Positions 23,108 to 32,900 of a stretch of DNA of 64,000 nucleotides are shown here, piece after piece (positions within the stretch are counted from its first letter, which is position 1; each line of letters starts with the position of its first letter). The notes beneath the pieces were generated by a model. That model was not told the DNA's origin. It worked only from the letters and a program-made list of their open reading frames with translations, and made no database searches. The stretch is from an uncultured Phascolarctobacterium sp. GTDB lineage: Bacteria; Bacillota; Negativicutes; Acidaminococcales; Acidaminococcaceae. Both the position numbers and the translations under genes were made by a program. Location of the stretch: the NCBI GenBank assembly GCA_900545535.1, contig UQZN01000002.1, positions 108,887 to 172,886 of the forward strand, written 5' to 3'.

Positions 23108-25114
23108 ATGCATAAAATTTCTAAACTCACGCTGGCCTTGTGCCTGGCAGCAGTCCCGGTCTGGGCTGCCACCCCATCTTACCAGATGGAGGAGATCATC
23201 GTTACGGCCACAAAGCCTGCCGCTGACATCACCACTTCGGAAAGTATCGACAGCAAATACGTCAGCCCCGGGCGTTATGCCAGTATCCCCGACCTGCTGC
23301 GCTACAGCGCCGGTATCGACGTGCGCCGCCGCGGTGTTTACGGCGATAACCAGAACGATACCGTCAAGATCCGTGGTCTGGACGCCAACCGTTACAACGT
23401 CCTTATCGACGGTCAGCCGATCAAGATGTCCGGCGTTATGGGCGGCAACTTTATCGACTGGAACAGTATCCCGCTCGAAAATATCGAGAAGATCCAGATC
23501 ACCAAGGGCGGCAAGCTGGCCAGCAGCGGCGATATTGCCGGTACGATCAATATCATCACCAAAAAAACTGCCGCCGGCGGCTCGGCCACTGTTTTGACCG
23601 GTGAAGAGGGCCGCGCCGAATACCGTCTGAATTACGGCTTCAACGCCGGCAAGCTCAACGCCTTTCTCAGCGGCTCTAAAAGCAGCAGCGACGGTTACCT
23701 GCTGAACAATGATTTTGACAATAAGCAGTACAACATCAAGCTGGGCTATAAGTTCAGCGACGCCGATGCCCTGCGTCTGGGCTACAGCAAAAACAAGCTG
23801 GAGCGCGGCTATATCCTGCGCAACCTGAAGGGTGACCCCTATTACGACCCCAGCTATCCCGAAACTATCGGCGACGGCCTGATCCAGCCCCAGCCCGGTG
23901 AAATCGGCAAGGCCGGCAATTATGGCCGCGGTTCCTACTGGTCCAAGGATACCGACCACTACGACCTTAATTATACGCATACTTTCAATAACGGTTTTCT
24001 GCAGTTCGACTACTACCGCAATAACGAAGAACGCCGCGAAGTGCTGAAAGACCACAGCGGCCAGGTGCAGTTGGACCGTGTTATCCCCAGCGACAAAACC
24101 GATTATTTTGCAATCAGCGGGCAAAGCGCCGTCAGCAGCAAGCATACTCTCGGCTATGGCGCGCAGTATCAGCGGATGCGTTACGGCTACGGCCATTATA
24201 ATGTTAAACCTCTTGTCGGCGCAGGCGACCTGTACCCTTCGCAGAAGATCGATAACGCCGCTGTTTATCTGGAAGATAACTGGCAGCTAGACGGGCGCTG
24301 GCGCACTTATCTAGGCCTGCGTTACGACCATTACAAAGCCGGCAGGGACGACGCACGGGCCGGCGACATTCCCGAAGTTTCCGAAAGCAGCCTGTCGCCT
24401 AAATTCAGCCTGCAGCTGACCAGCGACAACAAAAATACTTCCAGCCTGTCTGTTAACCGCGTCTGGCGCGCTCCCTCCATGCCAGAATACTACTGGTGGA
24501 GCCAGAAAAAGTTTACCGACTCCCTGAAACCGGAGCATGGCCTCAGCTACGAACTGGGCCACAAGCATAGATTTGACGACCGCTACAGCAGCAGGCTCAG
24601 CCTCTTTTATCAGGACATCACCGATTACATCAATTTCCGTCATTACGCGCCGTTTAGGGCTTATAATATCGACAATGTCAAGATCTGGGGCGCCGAGCTG
24701 ACCAATGAAGTAAAATTCGATCAGCACAATACCCTGCTGGTGAATTATACCAACCAGCACACCCGCAAGAACGGCGTTGCCGGCGGCGACATCAACAACG
24801 GCCTGACCGACGAGCTGGACTACAGCCCGCGCCACAAGCTGGGCCTGGCCTATCTCTATGACAGCGACCTCTGGAAGCTCCGTTATGACATCACCTACGT
24901 CAGCAGCCAGAAAGAATCCCCGGTAGAAACCGGCGGCGCAGTCTATAACATCGGCGGCTACACCGTCCACAATCTGTCGGTGACCCGCGTCCTGAACAAA
25001 AACGCCGAACTGTCGCTGTTCGTCGATAACCTGCTGGACAAAAAATATGTGGAGCAATACGGTTATCCCATGTCCGGCCGTCTGTTCAGCGCCGCGCTGA
25101 CTTATAAATTTTAG
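23108..25114 (+). CDS. TonB-dependent outer-membrane receptor
   Basis: 668 residues. Signal peptide MHKISKLTLALCLAAVPVWA, then the TonB box-like EEIIVTATKPAAD. The plug domain follows (SIPDLLRYSAGIDVRRRG, VKIRGLDANRYNVLIDGQPI, IEKIQITKGGKLASSGDIAG, TINIITKK), and a 22-strand-type barrel closes with RLFSAALTYKF. Such receptors import siderophores, haem, cobalamin or other large nutrients using TonB energy. No tonB/exbBD genes are in the window. The start was chosen at the signal peptide with site GGAAGAGGAAG; the longer upstream frame overlaps the S-component gene. Confidence 0.9.
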   Translation: MHKISKLTLALCLAAVPVWAATPSYQMEEIIVTATKPAADITTSESIDSKYVSPGRYASIPDLLRYSAGIDVRRRGVYGDNQNDTVKIRGLDANRYNVLIDGQPIKMSGVMGGNFIDWNSIPLENIEKIQITKGGKLASSGDIAGTINIITKKTAAGGSATVLTGEEGRAEYRLNYGFNAGKLNAFLSGSKSSSDGYLLNNDFDNKQYNIKLGYKFSDADALRLGYSKNKLERGYILRNLKGDPYYDPSYPETIGDGLIQPQPGEIGKAGNYGRGSYWSKDTDHYDLNYTHTFNNGFLQFDYYRNNEERREVLKDHSGQVQLDRVIPSDKTDYFAISGQSAVSSKHTLGYGAQYQRMRYGYGHYNVKPLVGAGDLYPSQKIDNAAVYLEDNWQLDGRWRTYLGLRYDHYKAGRDDARAGDIPEVSESSLSPKFSLQLTSDNKNTSSLSVNRVWRAPSMPEYYWWSQKKFTDSLKPEHGLSYELGHKHRFDDRYSSRLSLFYQDITDYINFRHYAPFRAYNIDNVKIWGAELTNEVKFDQHNTLLVNYTNQHTRKNGVAGGDINNGLTDELDYSPRHKLGLAYLYDSDLWKLRYDITYVSSQKESPVETGGAVYNIGGYTVHNLSVTRVLNKNAELSLFVDNLLDKKYVEQYGYPMSGRLFSAALTYKF

Positions 25115-25123
25115 AGGTGCAAG

Positions 25124-25714
25124 ATGACTACCATGACAGACGCAGAATTTTTTAATAAGCTGGCCCCCACCTGGGACAGCACACGTGAACGGCAGCCGCA
25201 GCTGCTGCAGCAGCTGACGGCCAAGCTGGAACTGAAGCCCCGGGACAGAGTGCTGGACCTGGGCAGCGGCACCGGCGTGCTGCTGCCGTATCTGGCGCCC
25301 CAGGCAGCGCAGGTCACCGCCGTAGATTTCGCCGAAGCCATGCTGGAGCTGGCGGCACGCAACCACGCCGGGCTGACCAATATCACCTATCTCCACGGCG
25401 ATATCCTGGAACTGGCACTGCCGGAAGCATCTTTTGAGCAGATCACCTGCCTGAATTTTTATCCCCATGTCAAAGACTCCGCTGTTTTTCTCAGCAAGGC
25501 CGCTCGCCTGCTGGTCCCCGGCGGCAAACTGACGATCATGCACGACATTCCCCGCAGCGCCGTCAACGCTATCCACGGCGCCTGCGCCCAGGTACAGGAC
25601 GATAACCTGCCGCCGGCGGCCGTTGTCGCCCAAAGGCTGACTGACGTTGGCCTGCAGGTACTGTATCAGGAAGATACTGAAAATTATTATTTTGTGCAGG
25701 GAGTAAAGCCCTGA
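25124..25714 (+). CDS. Class I SAM-dependent methyltransferase
   Basis: 196 residues. Motif I DRVLDLGSGTGVLLPYL binds SAM, AVDFAEAMLELA carries the acidic residue of motif II, and DILELALPEASFEQITCLNF is the post-II region. A distinctive IMHDIPRSAVNAIHG follows. Substrate unknown. It is 9 bp behind the TonB receptor and last in the operon, so it may modify the imported compound or a related cofactor. The terminator at 25737 closes the unit. Confidence 0.8.
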   Translation: MTTMTDAEFFNKLAPTWDSTRERQPQLLQQLTAKLELKPRDRVLDLGSGTGVLLPYLAPQAAQVTAVDFAEAMLELAARNHAGLTNITYLHGDILELALPEASFEQITCLNFYPHVKDSAVFLSKAARLLVPGGKLTIMHDIPRSAVNAIHGACAQVQDDNLPPAAVVAQRLTDVGLQVLYQEDTENYYFVQGVKP

Positions 25715-25736
25715 CTTTAGCCAGCCTGTAAAAAGA

Positions 25737-25798
25737 AAAACCGTTCGACTCTGCCGTAAAGCCCCAGGCTAAGACAGCAAAGTCAAACGGTTTTTTTA
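25737..25798. terminator. Bidirectional terminator between the methyltransferase gene and queC
   Basis: AAAACCGTT..GACT paired with AGTC..AAACGGTTTT, T run on both sides, serving the converging transcripts. Confidence 0.75.
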
Positions 25799-25813
25799 TT
25801 GTTTACAGCCAAC

Positions 25814-26491
25814 TTATAACGCTGGGTCTGCCACGCCGTTGGCTTTAAAAGCGTTGGCCCGGTCGATGCAGGTACCGCACGCGCCGCAGGGTCTGTCGCC
25901 GCCTTCGTAGCACGACCAGGTATACTGGTAGGGCGCGCCCAGTTTCAGGCCCAGCTCCACCACCTGCGCTTTGTTTTTGTGCAGCAGCGGCGCTTCCAGA
26001 TGACACAGCTTGCCACTGCCTTCGTAGATCGCCGTATCCATGGCCGCATAAAACTCCGGCGTACAGTCGGGGTAAGCCCGCCCGGCCGCATCGTCGGCAT
26101 GGGCGCCATAGCAGATAGCGCCTGCTTCCAGCGAAATAGCGATCGCTGCCGCCGCACTGATCAGGAGCCCGTTGCGGAACGGCACATAGGTCGCCACCGT
26201 ACCTTCGCCATGCTCAGCCAGCTGCTCGGCGTAGCTTTTATGTTCGATCGCTTCACTGCTGCTGGCCAGCAGCGAGCAGTTACTGTAGGACATGATGCCG
26301 GCAATATCCTGTTCCAGCAAACGGACGCCGTAATGAGCGGCAACCTTGCGGGCCGCCGCTATTTCCCGGCTGTGCTTCTGCCCGTAAAAAACGCACAGCG
26401 CCGTAACATTTTCCGCACCGCATTCGCTGACGGCCTGCGCCAGACAGGTGGTGCTGTCGATACCGCCGCTCAATAACACTACTTTTTTCAT
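25814..26491 (-). CDS. queC: 7-cyano-7-deazaguanine synthase QueC
   Basis: 225 residues, full length. The PP-loop VVLLSGGIDSTTCLAQ activates 7-carboxy-7-deazaguanine with ATP, and ammonia then gives preQ0, a step to queuosine in tRNA. The C-terminal zinc site is complete: CYEGGDRPCGACGTC. The internal GAHADDAAGRAYPDC matches the family. No queD/E/F genes are adjacent. It is 12 bp behind the TPR-like gene and probably shares its transcript. Confidence 0.95.
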   Translation of the reverse strand: MKKVVLLSGGIDSTTCLAQAVSECGAENVTALCVFYGQKHSREIAAARKVAAHYGVRLLEQDIAGIMSYSNCSLLASSSEAIEHKSYAEQLAEHGEGTVATYVPFRNGLLISAAAAIAISLEAGAICYGAHADDAAGRAYPDCTPEFYAAMDTAIYEGSGKLCHLEAPLLHKNKAQVVELGLKLGAPYQYTWSCYEGGDRPCGACGTCIDRANAFKANGVADPAL

Positions 26492-26503
26492 ATTGCGCCC
26501 CCT

Positions 26504-27235
26504 TTACAGATCGCGCCTGATGATCGCAGGCGGCAATTCTTCCCAGGGCTTGTACTGGATCGTGCTGCAGAAAGCGTAGGCTTTGTAGCGTTCCGCCGGG
26601 TCTGCGGCCGCCGCGGCTTGAGCCAGGTCACGCTCACCGGCCGCGCTGACAGGATAATATTTGAAGGCTTCGGCAAACAGCTGCGAGGCCTTGGCATCAT
26701 CGCCGTTATTATGCTCATGCTCGGCTAAAAACTTATAAGCAAAATAACGGTAGGGGTTGATTCCGTCGTTTGACCCTTCCATATCCAGCATCACCGCCGC
26801 TTCCTGCACGGCCTGTTCTTCCTTGCCGACCTCGCGCAGGATCGCCAGCCGGCGGTAAAACATCTCGCCGCGGGAGGCACTGCGGAAAGGATGCTTGTAA
26901 GCCCTGCTCAATTCATAAGCCTGCCCCAGATAATTTAAGGCGGCGTCCTCGTTATGGGCCAGCTTCCAGACGATCTCGGCCACGTCGCGCAGGCACAGCA
27001 CTTTATGCTCGGCCTCGCTGAGCCCCATTTCCGGGGCGTCTTCCATATCAGGCTCCACGTCCAGCACTGTTGCCAGTACCCGCATCGCCGCTTCCACTTC
27101 ATCCATCCAATATAAAGCGCGGCCCACCGTCGAGCGGCAGCGCCAGTCGTTATAGTTGCTGATCATACCGCGGGGAATGGGATATTCGCCGCCGGCCACA
27201 TGGTTCACACACGCCAGCCATTCCTGTTCGTTCAT
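26504..27235 (-). CDS. Tetratricopeptide-like helical protein
   Basis: 243 residues of repeated helical pairs, for example LRDVAEIVWKLAHNEDAALN then YLGQAYELSRAY, and YFAYKFLAEHEHNNGDDAKA then SQLFAEAFKYYP. The spacing resembles TPR repeats, so a protein-binding role in the cytoplasm is likely. No enzymatic motif. The start is ATG 27235; a TTG two codons upstream is better placed behind AAGGAG. It precedes queC in one operon, without a known functional link. Confidence 0.6.
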   Translation of the reverse strand: MNEQEWLACVNHVAGGEYPIPRGMISNYNDWRCRSTVGRALYWMDEVEAAMRVLATVLDVEPDMEDAPEMGLSEAEHKVLCLRDVAEIVWKLAHNEDAALNYLGQAYELSRAYKHPFRSASRGEMFYRRLAILREVGKEEQAVQEAAVMLDMEGSNDGINPYRYFAYKFLAEHEHNNGDDAKASQLFAEAFKYYPVSAAGERDLAQAAAAADPAERYKAYAFCSTIQYKPWEELPPAIIRRDL

Positions 27236-27339
27236 AGTCAAGTCACACTCCTTACTGATTTCTGTACTATTATTGTAGCATATCACAGCCGCCGCGTCCC
27301 CGGTAAAATAACGTCGACGCAGTTTAACAGCTGCCGCAA

Positions 27340-27376
27340 ATAAAAAAGGGCTGCCCGGCCGAAGCCAAAAGCAGCC
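27340..27376 (-). terminator. Terminator after alr
   Basis: GGCTGC/GCAGCC hairpin with a T-rich run on the minus strand. Confidence 0.75.
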
Positions 27377-27406
27377 ATAAATAAGGGAAAGCGTTTTAAA
27401 AAAGAC

Positions 27407-28531
27407 TCACTTTTCGTTGCGCACATAACGGCGCGGCATCCGCGGACTGACGCCGCAGACCAGCTCGTAGCAGATCGTGCCGGCCCACTCGGCCACCAGC
27501 TCCATCGGCAGCTGCCTGCCGCCGAAAACCGTGACCTCGTCGCCTACTTTGACCGGCGGCAGGTCGGTAACGTCCAGCATCACCTGATCCATGCACACAC
27601 GGCCCACGATAGGAGCCTTACCGCCATTGACCAGCATATAACCCACGTTGGAAAGACGTCTGTTGACGCCGTCGGCATAACCGACCGGCACCGTGGCAAT
27701 AACGCTAGGACGGCTCAAGGTATAGGTACGCCCATAACCGATAGTCGCTCCGGCCGGCAAGGTCTTAACAAAGCTCACCGTCGATTTGACCGTCATCACA
27801 GGCTCAAAATCTTTGTAACAATCGCCCATATGCGCAGGGTGCAGACCATATAAGGTAATGCCCTGACGCACCATATCCATCTGATACTCACGCAGCTCCG
27901 TCAAAGCGGCGCTGTTGGCAATATGGGCCAGCGGCACCTCGATGCCCTGCGCTTTGATCAGAGCCAGCGCTTCCTGGAAACGCTCGAACTGATGGGCCGC
28001 ATAGGCTTTATCATCAGCGTCGGCCGTCGCAAAATGCGAGAAGACGCCTTCGATCTCGATCCCAGGCAGCGCTGCGGCCTTAGCCGCAAATTCGCCCGCC
28101 TCGCGCACGTGCACGCCGATACGGTGCATACCTGTATCGATAGCGATATGGATCTTGGCTTTTTTATGCAATTTCACAGCTGCTTCGTTCAGTGCGTATA
28201 AACGCTCTTCATCAAAAACAGCATGGCTGATATCGAATTGAACAACAACATTGGCTGCGCCCGGCTGCAAAGAACCAAGCACTAAGATCGGCAGCCTGAT
28301 CCCTGCTTCACGCAGCTCCAGACCTTCCTGCAAAAGGGCGACCGCTAAAAAATCGGCGCCGTTCTTTTCGGCTTCGCGGGCTACAGCGACCGCGCCATGA
28401 CCATACGCGTCAGCCTTGACAACAGCACACAGCTTCGTCTGAGGATCGAGATTGCTTTTGGCGATCTGCACATTATGCGCCACGGCGTCAAGATTGATCT
28501 CGGCCCACGCGCCCCGGTCGATATGATACAT
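27407..28531 (-). CDS. alr: Alanine racemase
   Basis: 374 residues. The PLP lysine lies in LCAVVKADAYGHGAVAV near residue 38. Substrate and Tyr regions are visible as MHRIGV, LYGLHPAHMG and GYGRTYTLSRPSVIATVPVG, and the C-terminal domain has GRVCMDQVMLDVTD. It makes D-alanine for peptidoglycan. The start at 28531 (MYHIDRGAWAEINLDAV) follows AAGGTGGGTTC. Upstream lie a consensus promoter with a palindrome and a terminator-like hairpin, so expression is probably attenuated. Confidence 0.95.
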   Translation of the reverse strand: MYHIDRGAWAEINLDAVAHNVQIAKSNLDPQTKLCAVVKADAYGHGAVAVAREAEKNGADFLAVALLQEGLELREAGIRLPILVLGSLQPGAANVVVQFDISHAVFDEERLYALNEAAVKLHKKAKIHIAIDTGMHRIGVHVREAGEFAAKAAALPGIEIEGVFSHFATADADDKAYAAHQFERFQEALALIKAQGIEVPLAHIANSAALTELREYQMDMVRQGITLYGLHPAHMGDCYKDFEPVMTVKSTVSFVKTLPAGATIGYGRTYTLSRPSVIATVPVGYADGVNRRLSNVGYMLVNGGKAPIVGRVCMDQVMLDVTDLPPVKVGDEVTVFGGRQLPMELVAEWAGTICYELVCGVSPRMPRRYVRNEK

Positions 28532-28549
28532 AAATGAACCCACCTTCAC

Positions 28550-28578
28550 AAAAAAACGCAGGACACGTACTTCTGCGT
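28550..28578 (-). terminator. Terminator-like hairpin in the alr leader
   Basis: ACGCAG/CTGCGT stem then T7, between promoter and start codon of alr. Suggests attenuation; a competing CGCACG/CGTGTC pairing is possible. Confidence 0.55.
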
Positions 28579-28604
28579 GCGCCTGCGGCTGGTACAAAAT
28601 CCAA

Positions 28605-28648
28605 TGACCTTATGGTCAAATTATATGCTTTTTAAAATGATTTGTCAA
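28605..28648 (-). promoter_or_regulatory. alr promoter with palindromic operator
   Basis: Minus-strand TTGACA (28648-28643), 17-bp spacer, TATAAT (28625-28620), followed at once by the palindrome TGACCATAAGGTCA (28618-28605), well placed for a repressor. Confidence 0.7.
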
Positions 28649-28682
28649 TAATCTGCACTTGCTTCAACGCCGCTGCTCACGC

Positions 28683-28844
28683 TCATTTGGGAACAGTCTC
28701 CCGGTCGTGCCCGTGACAGCCGGAAGCGCAGCCACTACAGCCGCTGCAGCCACTGCAACCGCCGGAAGCTGTTTTTTTGAAGACGCTGCGCAATGCCAAA
28801 AGCGCCAGCACTGCCAAAATACCGCCAATAATATAATCTGCCAT
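28683..28844 (-). CDS. FeoB-associated Cys-rich membrane protein
   Basis: 53 residues: MADYIIGGILAVLALLALRS, a single membrane segment, then a basic stretch and a cysteine cluster CSGCSGCSGCASGC with CHGHD at the end. This is the typical FeoB-associated peptide that follows ferrous iron permeases. Here feoB is absent, so the gene stands alone, but under a promoter carrying a DtxR-like inverted repeat. It may handle or sense Fe(II) at the membrane. Ribosome site GCAGGTG. Confidence 0.75.
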   Translation of the reverse strand: MADYIIGGILAVLALLALRSVFKKTASGGCSGCSGCSGCASGCHGHDRETVPK

Positions 28845-28922
28845 TTTTTACACCTGCTTTCGTTGACGCTGCACCGCTGCTGTCGGCGGTGCTCTATGCC
28901 GTTAGAAATTTAAATACGTTTA

Positions 28923-28971
28923 GGTTAGCTTTCGCTAACCACATTGTACTACGTTCCGTCCTCTTTGGCAA
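28923..28971 (-). promoter_or_regulatory. Promoter with DtxR/IdeR-like inverted repeat
   Basis: Minus-strand TTGCCA (28971-28966), 17-bp spacer, TACAAT (28948-28943), directly followed by GGTTAGC-GAAA-GCTAACC (28940-28923). The half-sites match the metal-regulator consensus TTAGGTTAGGCTAACCTAA, but with a 4-base centre. Confidence 0.55.
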
Positions 28972-29059
28972 GTACCTAAAATATTTTTTACAAACCTGCC
29001 ACTATTTCCCTCCGGCGGAAAAATAAACTTCTTCGCTGCCAATAGTGCCGCACCGCCGG

Positions 29060-29716
29060 CTACGCTTCTACTTTCCAGCGGTCGAAAAAACGCAGCCTGT
29101 TTTCATAAAGATGCACACAGCGGCCCACTAAAACAGCAGCTACTACCGTGCCGGCACCGACGCCCTTTAAAATACCGAATTGGTTCCAGGAAATAATAAT
29201 GGCGATCGTGACCAGCGTAATATCGAAACAGTTTTTGATGAAACTGAACTTTTTCTGCGTGACAAAAGCCAGCACACTGACCACGCCTTCGCCCGCTACC
29301 AGAAATATTTTAGCGCGCACCTCCAGAAAAACACCTAAAGCCAAAACGATGATGCTCAGCAGGCAGGCCAGCCATTGTTCCAAGGCACTGGCAGGCACGA
29401 ACCAGTCCAGCAGACCCATAGAAAAATCGATGCTGTAGCCAAAGGCCAGCGTCGTTGCCAGCTGGCCCGCGATCTCCCGGAGATACACAGCCCTTAAAAT
29501 AAGCGGCTGCAGCAGGATCATCACCAGATTCATCGCGATCGTGATACCGCCGAGGCTCCATGAAGTAAACATACTCAGGACCCACGGCACGCTGGAGATC
29601 GGCGACGTACCCAAATCAGCCTTACAGGATAAGGCGATACCCAAAGTCATTAAAAATATCCCCACGGCAAACATCGCCAGCCGCGGCTTAAAATGCTGAT
29701 TGACAGCTGCTTCCAC
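29060..29716 (-). CDS. YczE/YyaS/YitT family membrane protein
   Basis: 218 residues, about six membrane helices. The N-terminal motif GIALSCKADLGTSPISSVPW and the later ISWNQFGILKGVGAGTVVAA are characteristic. The function of the family is not established; some members lie beside toxin or antibiotic genes. The start is GTG 29716 behind GAAGGAAAG. A terminator-like hairpin lies in the leader, so expression may be conditional. Monocistronic. Confidence 0.8.
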   Translation of the reverse strand: MEAAVNQHFKPRLAMFAVGIFLMTLGIALSCKADLGTSPISSVPWVLSMFTSWSLGGITIAMNLVMILLQPLILRAVYLREIAGQLATTLAFGYSIDFSMGLLDWFVPASALEQWLACLLSIIVLALGVFLEVRAKIFLVAGEGVVSVLAFVTQKKFSFIKNCFDITLVTIAIIISWNQFGILKGVGAGTVVAAVLVGRCVHLYENRLRFFDRWKVEA

Positions 29717-29761
29717 TTTACTTTCCTTCTTTCAAAAACATGTCGCAGAACCTGCCGCAAA

Positions 29762-29796
29762 TAAAAAAACGGTCCTCGGCATGCAAGAAACCGTAC
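29762..29796 (-). terminator. Terminator-like hairpin in the leader of the YczE-type gene
   Basis: ACGGT..ACCGT stem with T7 on the minus strand, 46 bp before the start codon; possible attenuator of unknown class. Confidence 0.5.
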
Positions 29797-29919
29797 GGTC
29801 AGGCCATCTGATTGTAAGTATATTGTAACATATCTACCGGCAATATAACATGACCCTGGAGAAAACTTACTCTCAAAATGCATGCGCCGTTTTAGTATTT
29901 CTTCCAGTACTGGCTGCGG

Positions 29920-29954
29920 CAAAAAGCAAGGCGGCACCTCGAAGGATACCGCCT
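29920..29954 (-). terminator. Terminator after the large autotransporter gene
   Basis: AGGCGG/CCGCCT hairpin followed by TGCTTTTTGC on the minus strand. Confidence 0.65.
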
Positions 29955-29977
29955 GTAAGCTATTGCCCGGTCACTTA

Positions 29978-32900
29978 TCAGAAGCTATATTGAACATTGA
30001 CGAACCATTTACTGCTCTGTGCCGCACTGCCTTTCTGGTAACTGTAGCTGACGCCGTAAGACCAGTCGTCTTTAGCCGCTTCCAATCCCAGCCTGCCGGC
30101 AAAGAAGCCTTTTTCCATCAACTCATAACCGACCCTGTCGCCGGCATCGACGCCGGGAACCGTCACCGACATCAGATTATCCCTGTCGCCCAAAGCCCAG
30201 ACATAGGCCAGATCTATCGAGGGGCGTAACAGCCAGCCGTCCGCACCGCTGCTGACATGACTGATGTTGATGCCCAGCGGCAGCAGCCACACATCGGCTT
30301 TATCCGGACTGTAACGCGCCGCCGCACTGCCGCCGATCGTACCGGTGTAAGCATCGGCATCGATATGCAGATACCTGAGCCCGGCATAGGGAACAAATCT
30401 GGTACCGTGTCCGCCGTCATAGCTTTGCTCGCCTTTAATACCTAAAGTAAATACCTGTGCTGACGGTTCGGCTTTGACAACGCCTTTGAACTCACTGCTC
30501 GTTTTGCTGTAGCCGGCGTCAAAGATCAGATTGGTATCGGCATTGCGGACAGAACCGTAATAGCTGAGTCCCCAGAAATCAAATTCATTTTTGGACGCGC
30601 TGCCGGTACTGCTGCCGCTGCCATAGCTAAAAGCTACGCCGCTGCTGTATTTGCCCCGGGGCGCAAAATCGCCGCCAATGACCACGCCGTTATACTGCGC
30701 ATCGTAGCTGACGCCGCCAAGGTCATTGACCTTATCCTTGTTATGCAGATACTGGGCCCAGATATTGCCGCTTTCTGCCTGATCCTCTCCCCTGCCCAAG
30801 CCGGCAGGTATTTCGCCGCCCAAATTGGCAAAAGACAGATGTTCCTGCACCGCATTGCCTATTTCGGCTGCCGCTAAAGCACTGCTGCGGCTCGTGCCGC
30901 TGCTTTCCGCGCCGCGGGCAAAGTCATTGACGGCTGCGACAAATTCAGACGGGCTAAGACCGGTATCATTGGCCAATTCAGTCAGATATTTAATACCGGC
31001 ATATTCTGTTTTGCTTTGGTCCATGGCCTGCAGGATATGCGGCAGGGAAATGCCGTCATAAGTTTTTTGAACATCCTTTTGCTTAACAGTTACCGTATAT
31101 TTGCCATTGGCAGCATCTTGCTCAACTTTCTCGATTTCAGAAAGTTTATTCACACTGACCTCAGCTTTCGCAGCATCGGCAGACCAGCCAGTGATACTAC
31201 TGCTATTTGTAAAATTATCAGTAATTACATAAGTTCCGGCATTAGTACTGGTCAGATACAGCCTGGCGCCGTCAGCAACTGTCAGCTTAGAATCGGCGCT
31301 GCCTGTTAAAGCCGCAGCTCCACTGGTTCCTATACCTGCTCCATTAACGATCAGCAGCGACCCAGCGGCAAAATTCGCCTTATTAGCTTCAGCTGCCGCA
31401 GCATCTTTATTCCCGTCAATGTACAGGCCGCCGCTGGCAGCCAATTGCTGGGCTCTGTCAATATACAGAGCCGCACTTACACCATTTTCACCCCAGGTCA
31501 ACCCTGTTTCACTAAAAGCCGTTTCCGCTTTTGCCGTATCGTCTGTGCCCAGGCTCAAAACCGAGTTCCGTCCTACTGTCATCAGGCCATCGACACTGTT
31601 ATTAATAAAGGTCAAAGCTGCCTTAGAAGCCTGTCCGATCGTATCATTGCCCTGCCACACAGGATCAAGCACCACGGCAGCACCATGTAGTTCGGCATTA
31701 CCTGCAACCAAACTGCCGGCACTGTCACCAGTACCGACGTTGATCGCAGAACCTGCCGCCGCTTTCAGTTCTTTAACCTCTGCAGCGCCATTGATATTGG
31801 CAACAGCCGTTCCTACTTCCATTTTATCCGTTTTCAAAACTGCGCCGCTATTGATAGCTACCGTACCCAGCGAAGCTTCTACTTTCGTGATTTCAAAAGT
31901 ACCGGCATCGACATTTATTTTACTGTTGGCATCACTGATGTTAACACTGCCGGTCAGCTTACCCCCGCTGTCACTTCCTGCAACGCCTAAATTAAGTGTT
32001 GCGCCATCTTTTATCTCCACTTTAACGTCAGCGGCAGCACTACTGGTTTTTACCAGTTCTGTTCCAGCACTACTGCTACCAACCAGAGTCAAAGCGCCAC
32101 TAGTGCCATCACCACTGATGGTCACACTGTTATTGCCGGTGCCAAGCGCTAAATCTTTAACGCCAAAATCTTTATTACCTACAGCAACAGCGCCATTGTC
32201 GGCGACTTGCCCGGTAACCGCACTGTGTATAACACCAGTATCAGCAAGATCATCAGCCTTAGCTTCAGTAACCGCATTACCTGTTCCATCAACCAGCGTT
32301 CCTGTTAAAACAAGCATAGTGTTGCCATTATCCTGCTCGGCAGCCTGCTTCAAGGCTTTACTATACCCTGTACTTTGCTGCAAAGTATAAGTTGCATCGC
32401 TGATCATCAGTTTCCCGCTATTAAACTCTATCTTATTTTTTATAGCATCTTTTATACTGTCACCCGCAAAAACGGTGCCAGAAGTAGCCTGCAGCACACC
32501 TTTACCGCTAACGATCAAAGAATTATCATCCTTCAAATCACTGGTAATAATATTATCAATATTCAAAGTACCGCTGCTGACGATGATTTTGCCTCCATTG
32601 GTCGTAACAAATTTATCAATGTCATATGAATCTCCCTGCAAAATTATCTTACCGCTATCTGACTTTAAAGTACCGGTAATTACATTCCTGTTACCACGTA
32701 AAATTACCTCTCCCGAATTTTTAGCAATAACATCACCAGTCAGATCAACAAGTTTACCAGCACTGCCTAATTTTACACTGCGCTTTTCTCCATCGACATA
32801 AACCGCCGTACCAAGAGTTTGTCCATTATAGGCTTGGATGTTGGTATCACCCTGAAAATCTATAGTTGAAGTTCCGCCATCTCCGTTAAGGTACACGCCA

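Noticed and set aside
23042..24196. Long minus-strand ORF opposite the TonB receptor
   Set aside because: Ala/Val-rich antisense shadow; the plus-strand receptor is unmistakable.
29650..29937. Minus-strand ORF of 95 codons overlapping the YczE-type gene
   Set aside because: Covers the leader hairpin and the start of a clear membrane protein gene in another frame; no site.
31419..32390. Long plus-strand ORF (323 codons) opposite the autotransporter
   Set aside because: Ser/Pro/Leu-rich shadow of the Gly/Ala/Thr-rich passenger frame on the minus strand.
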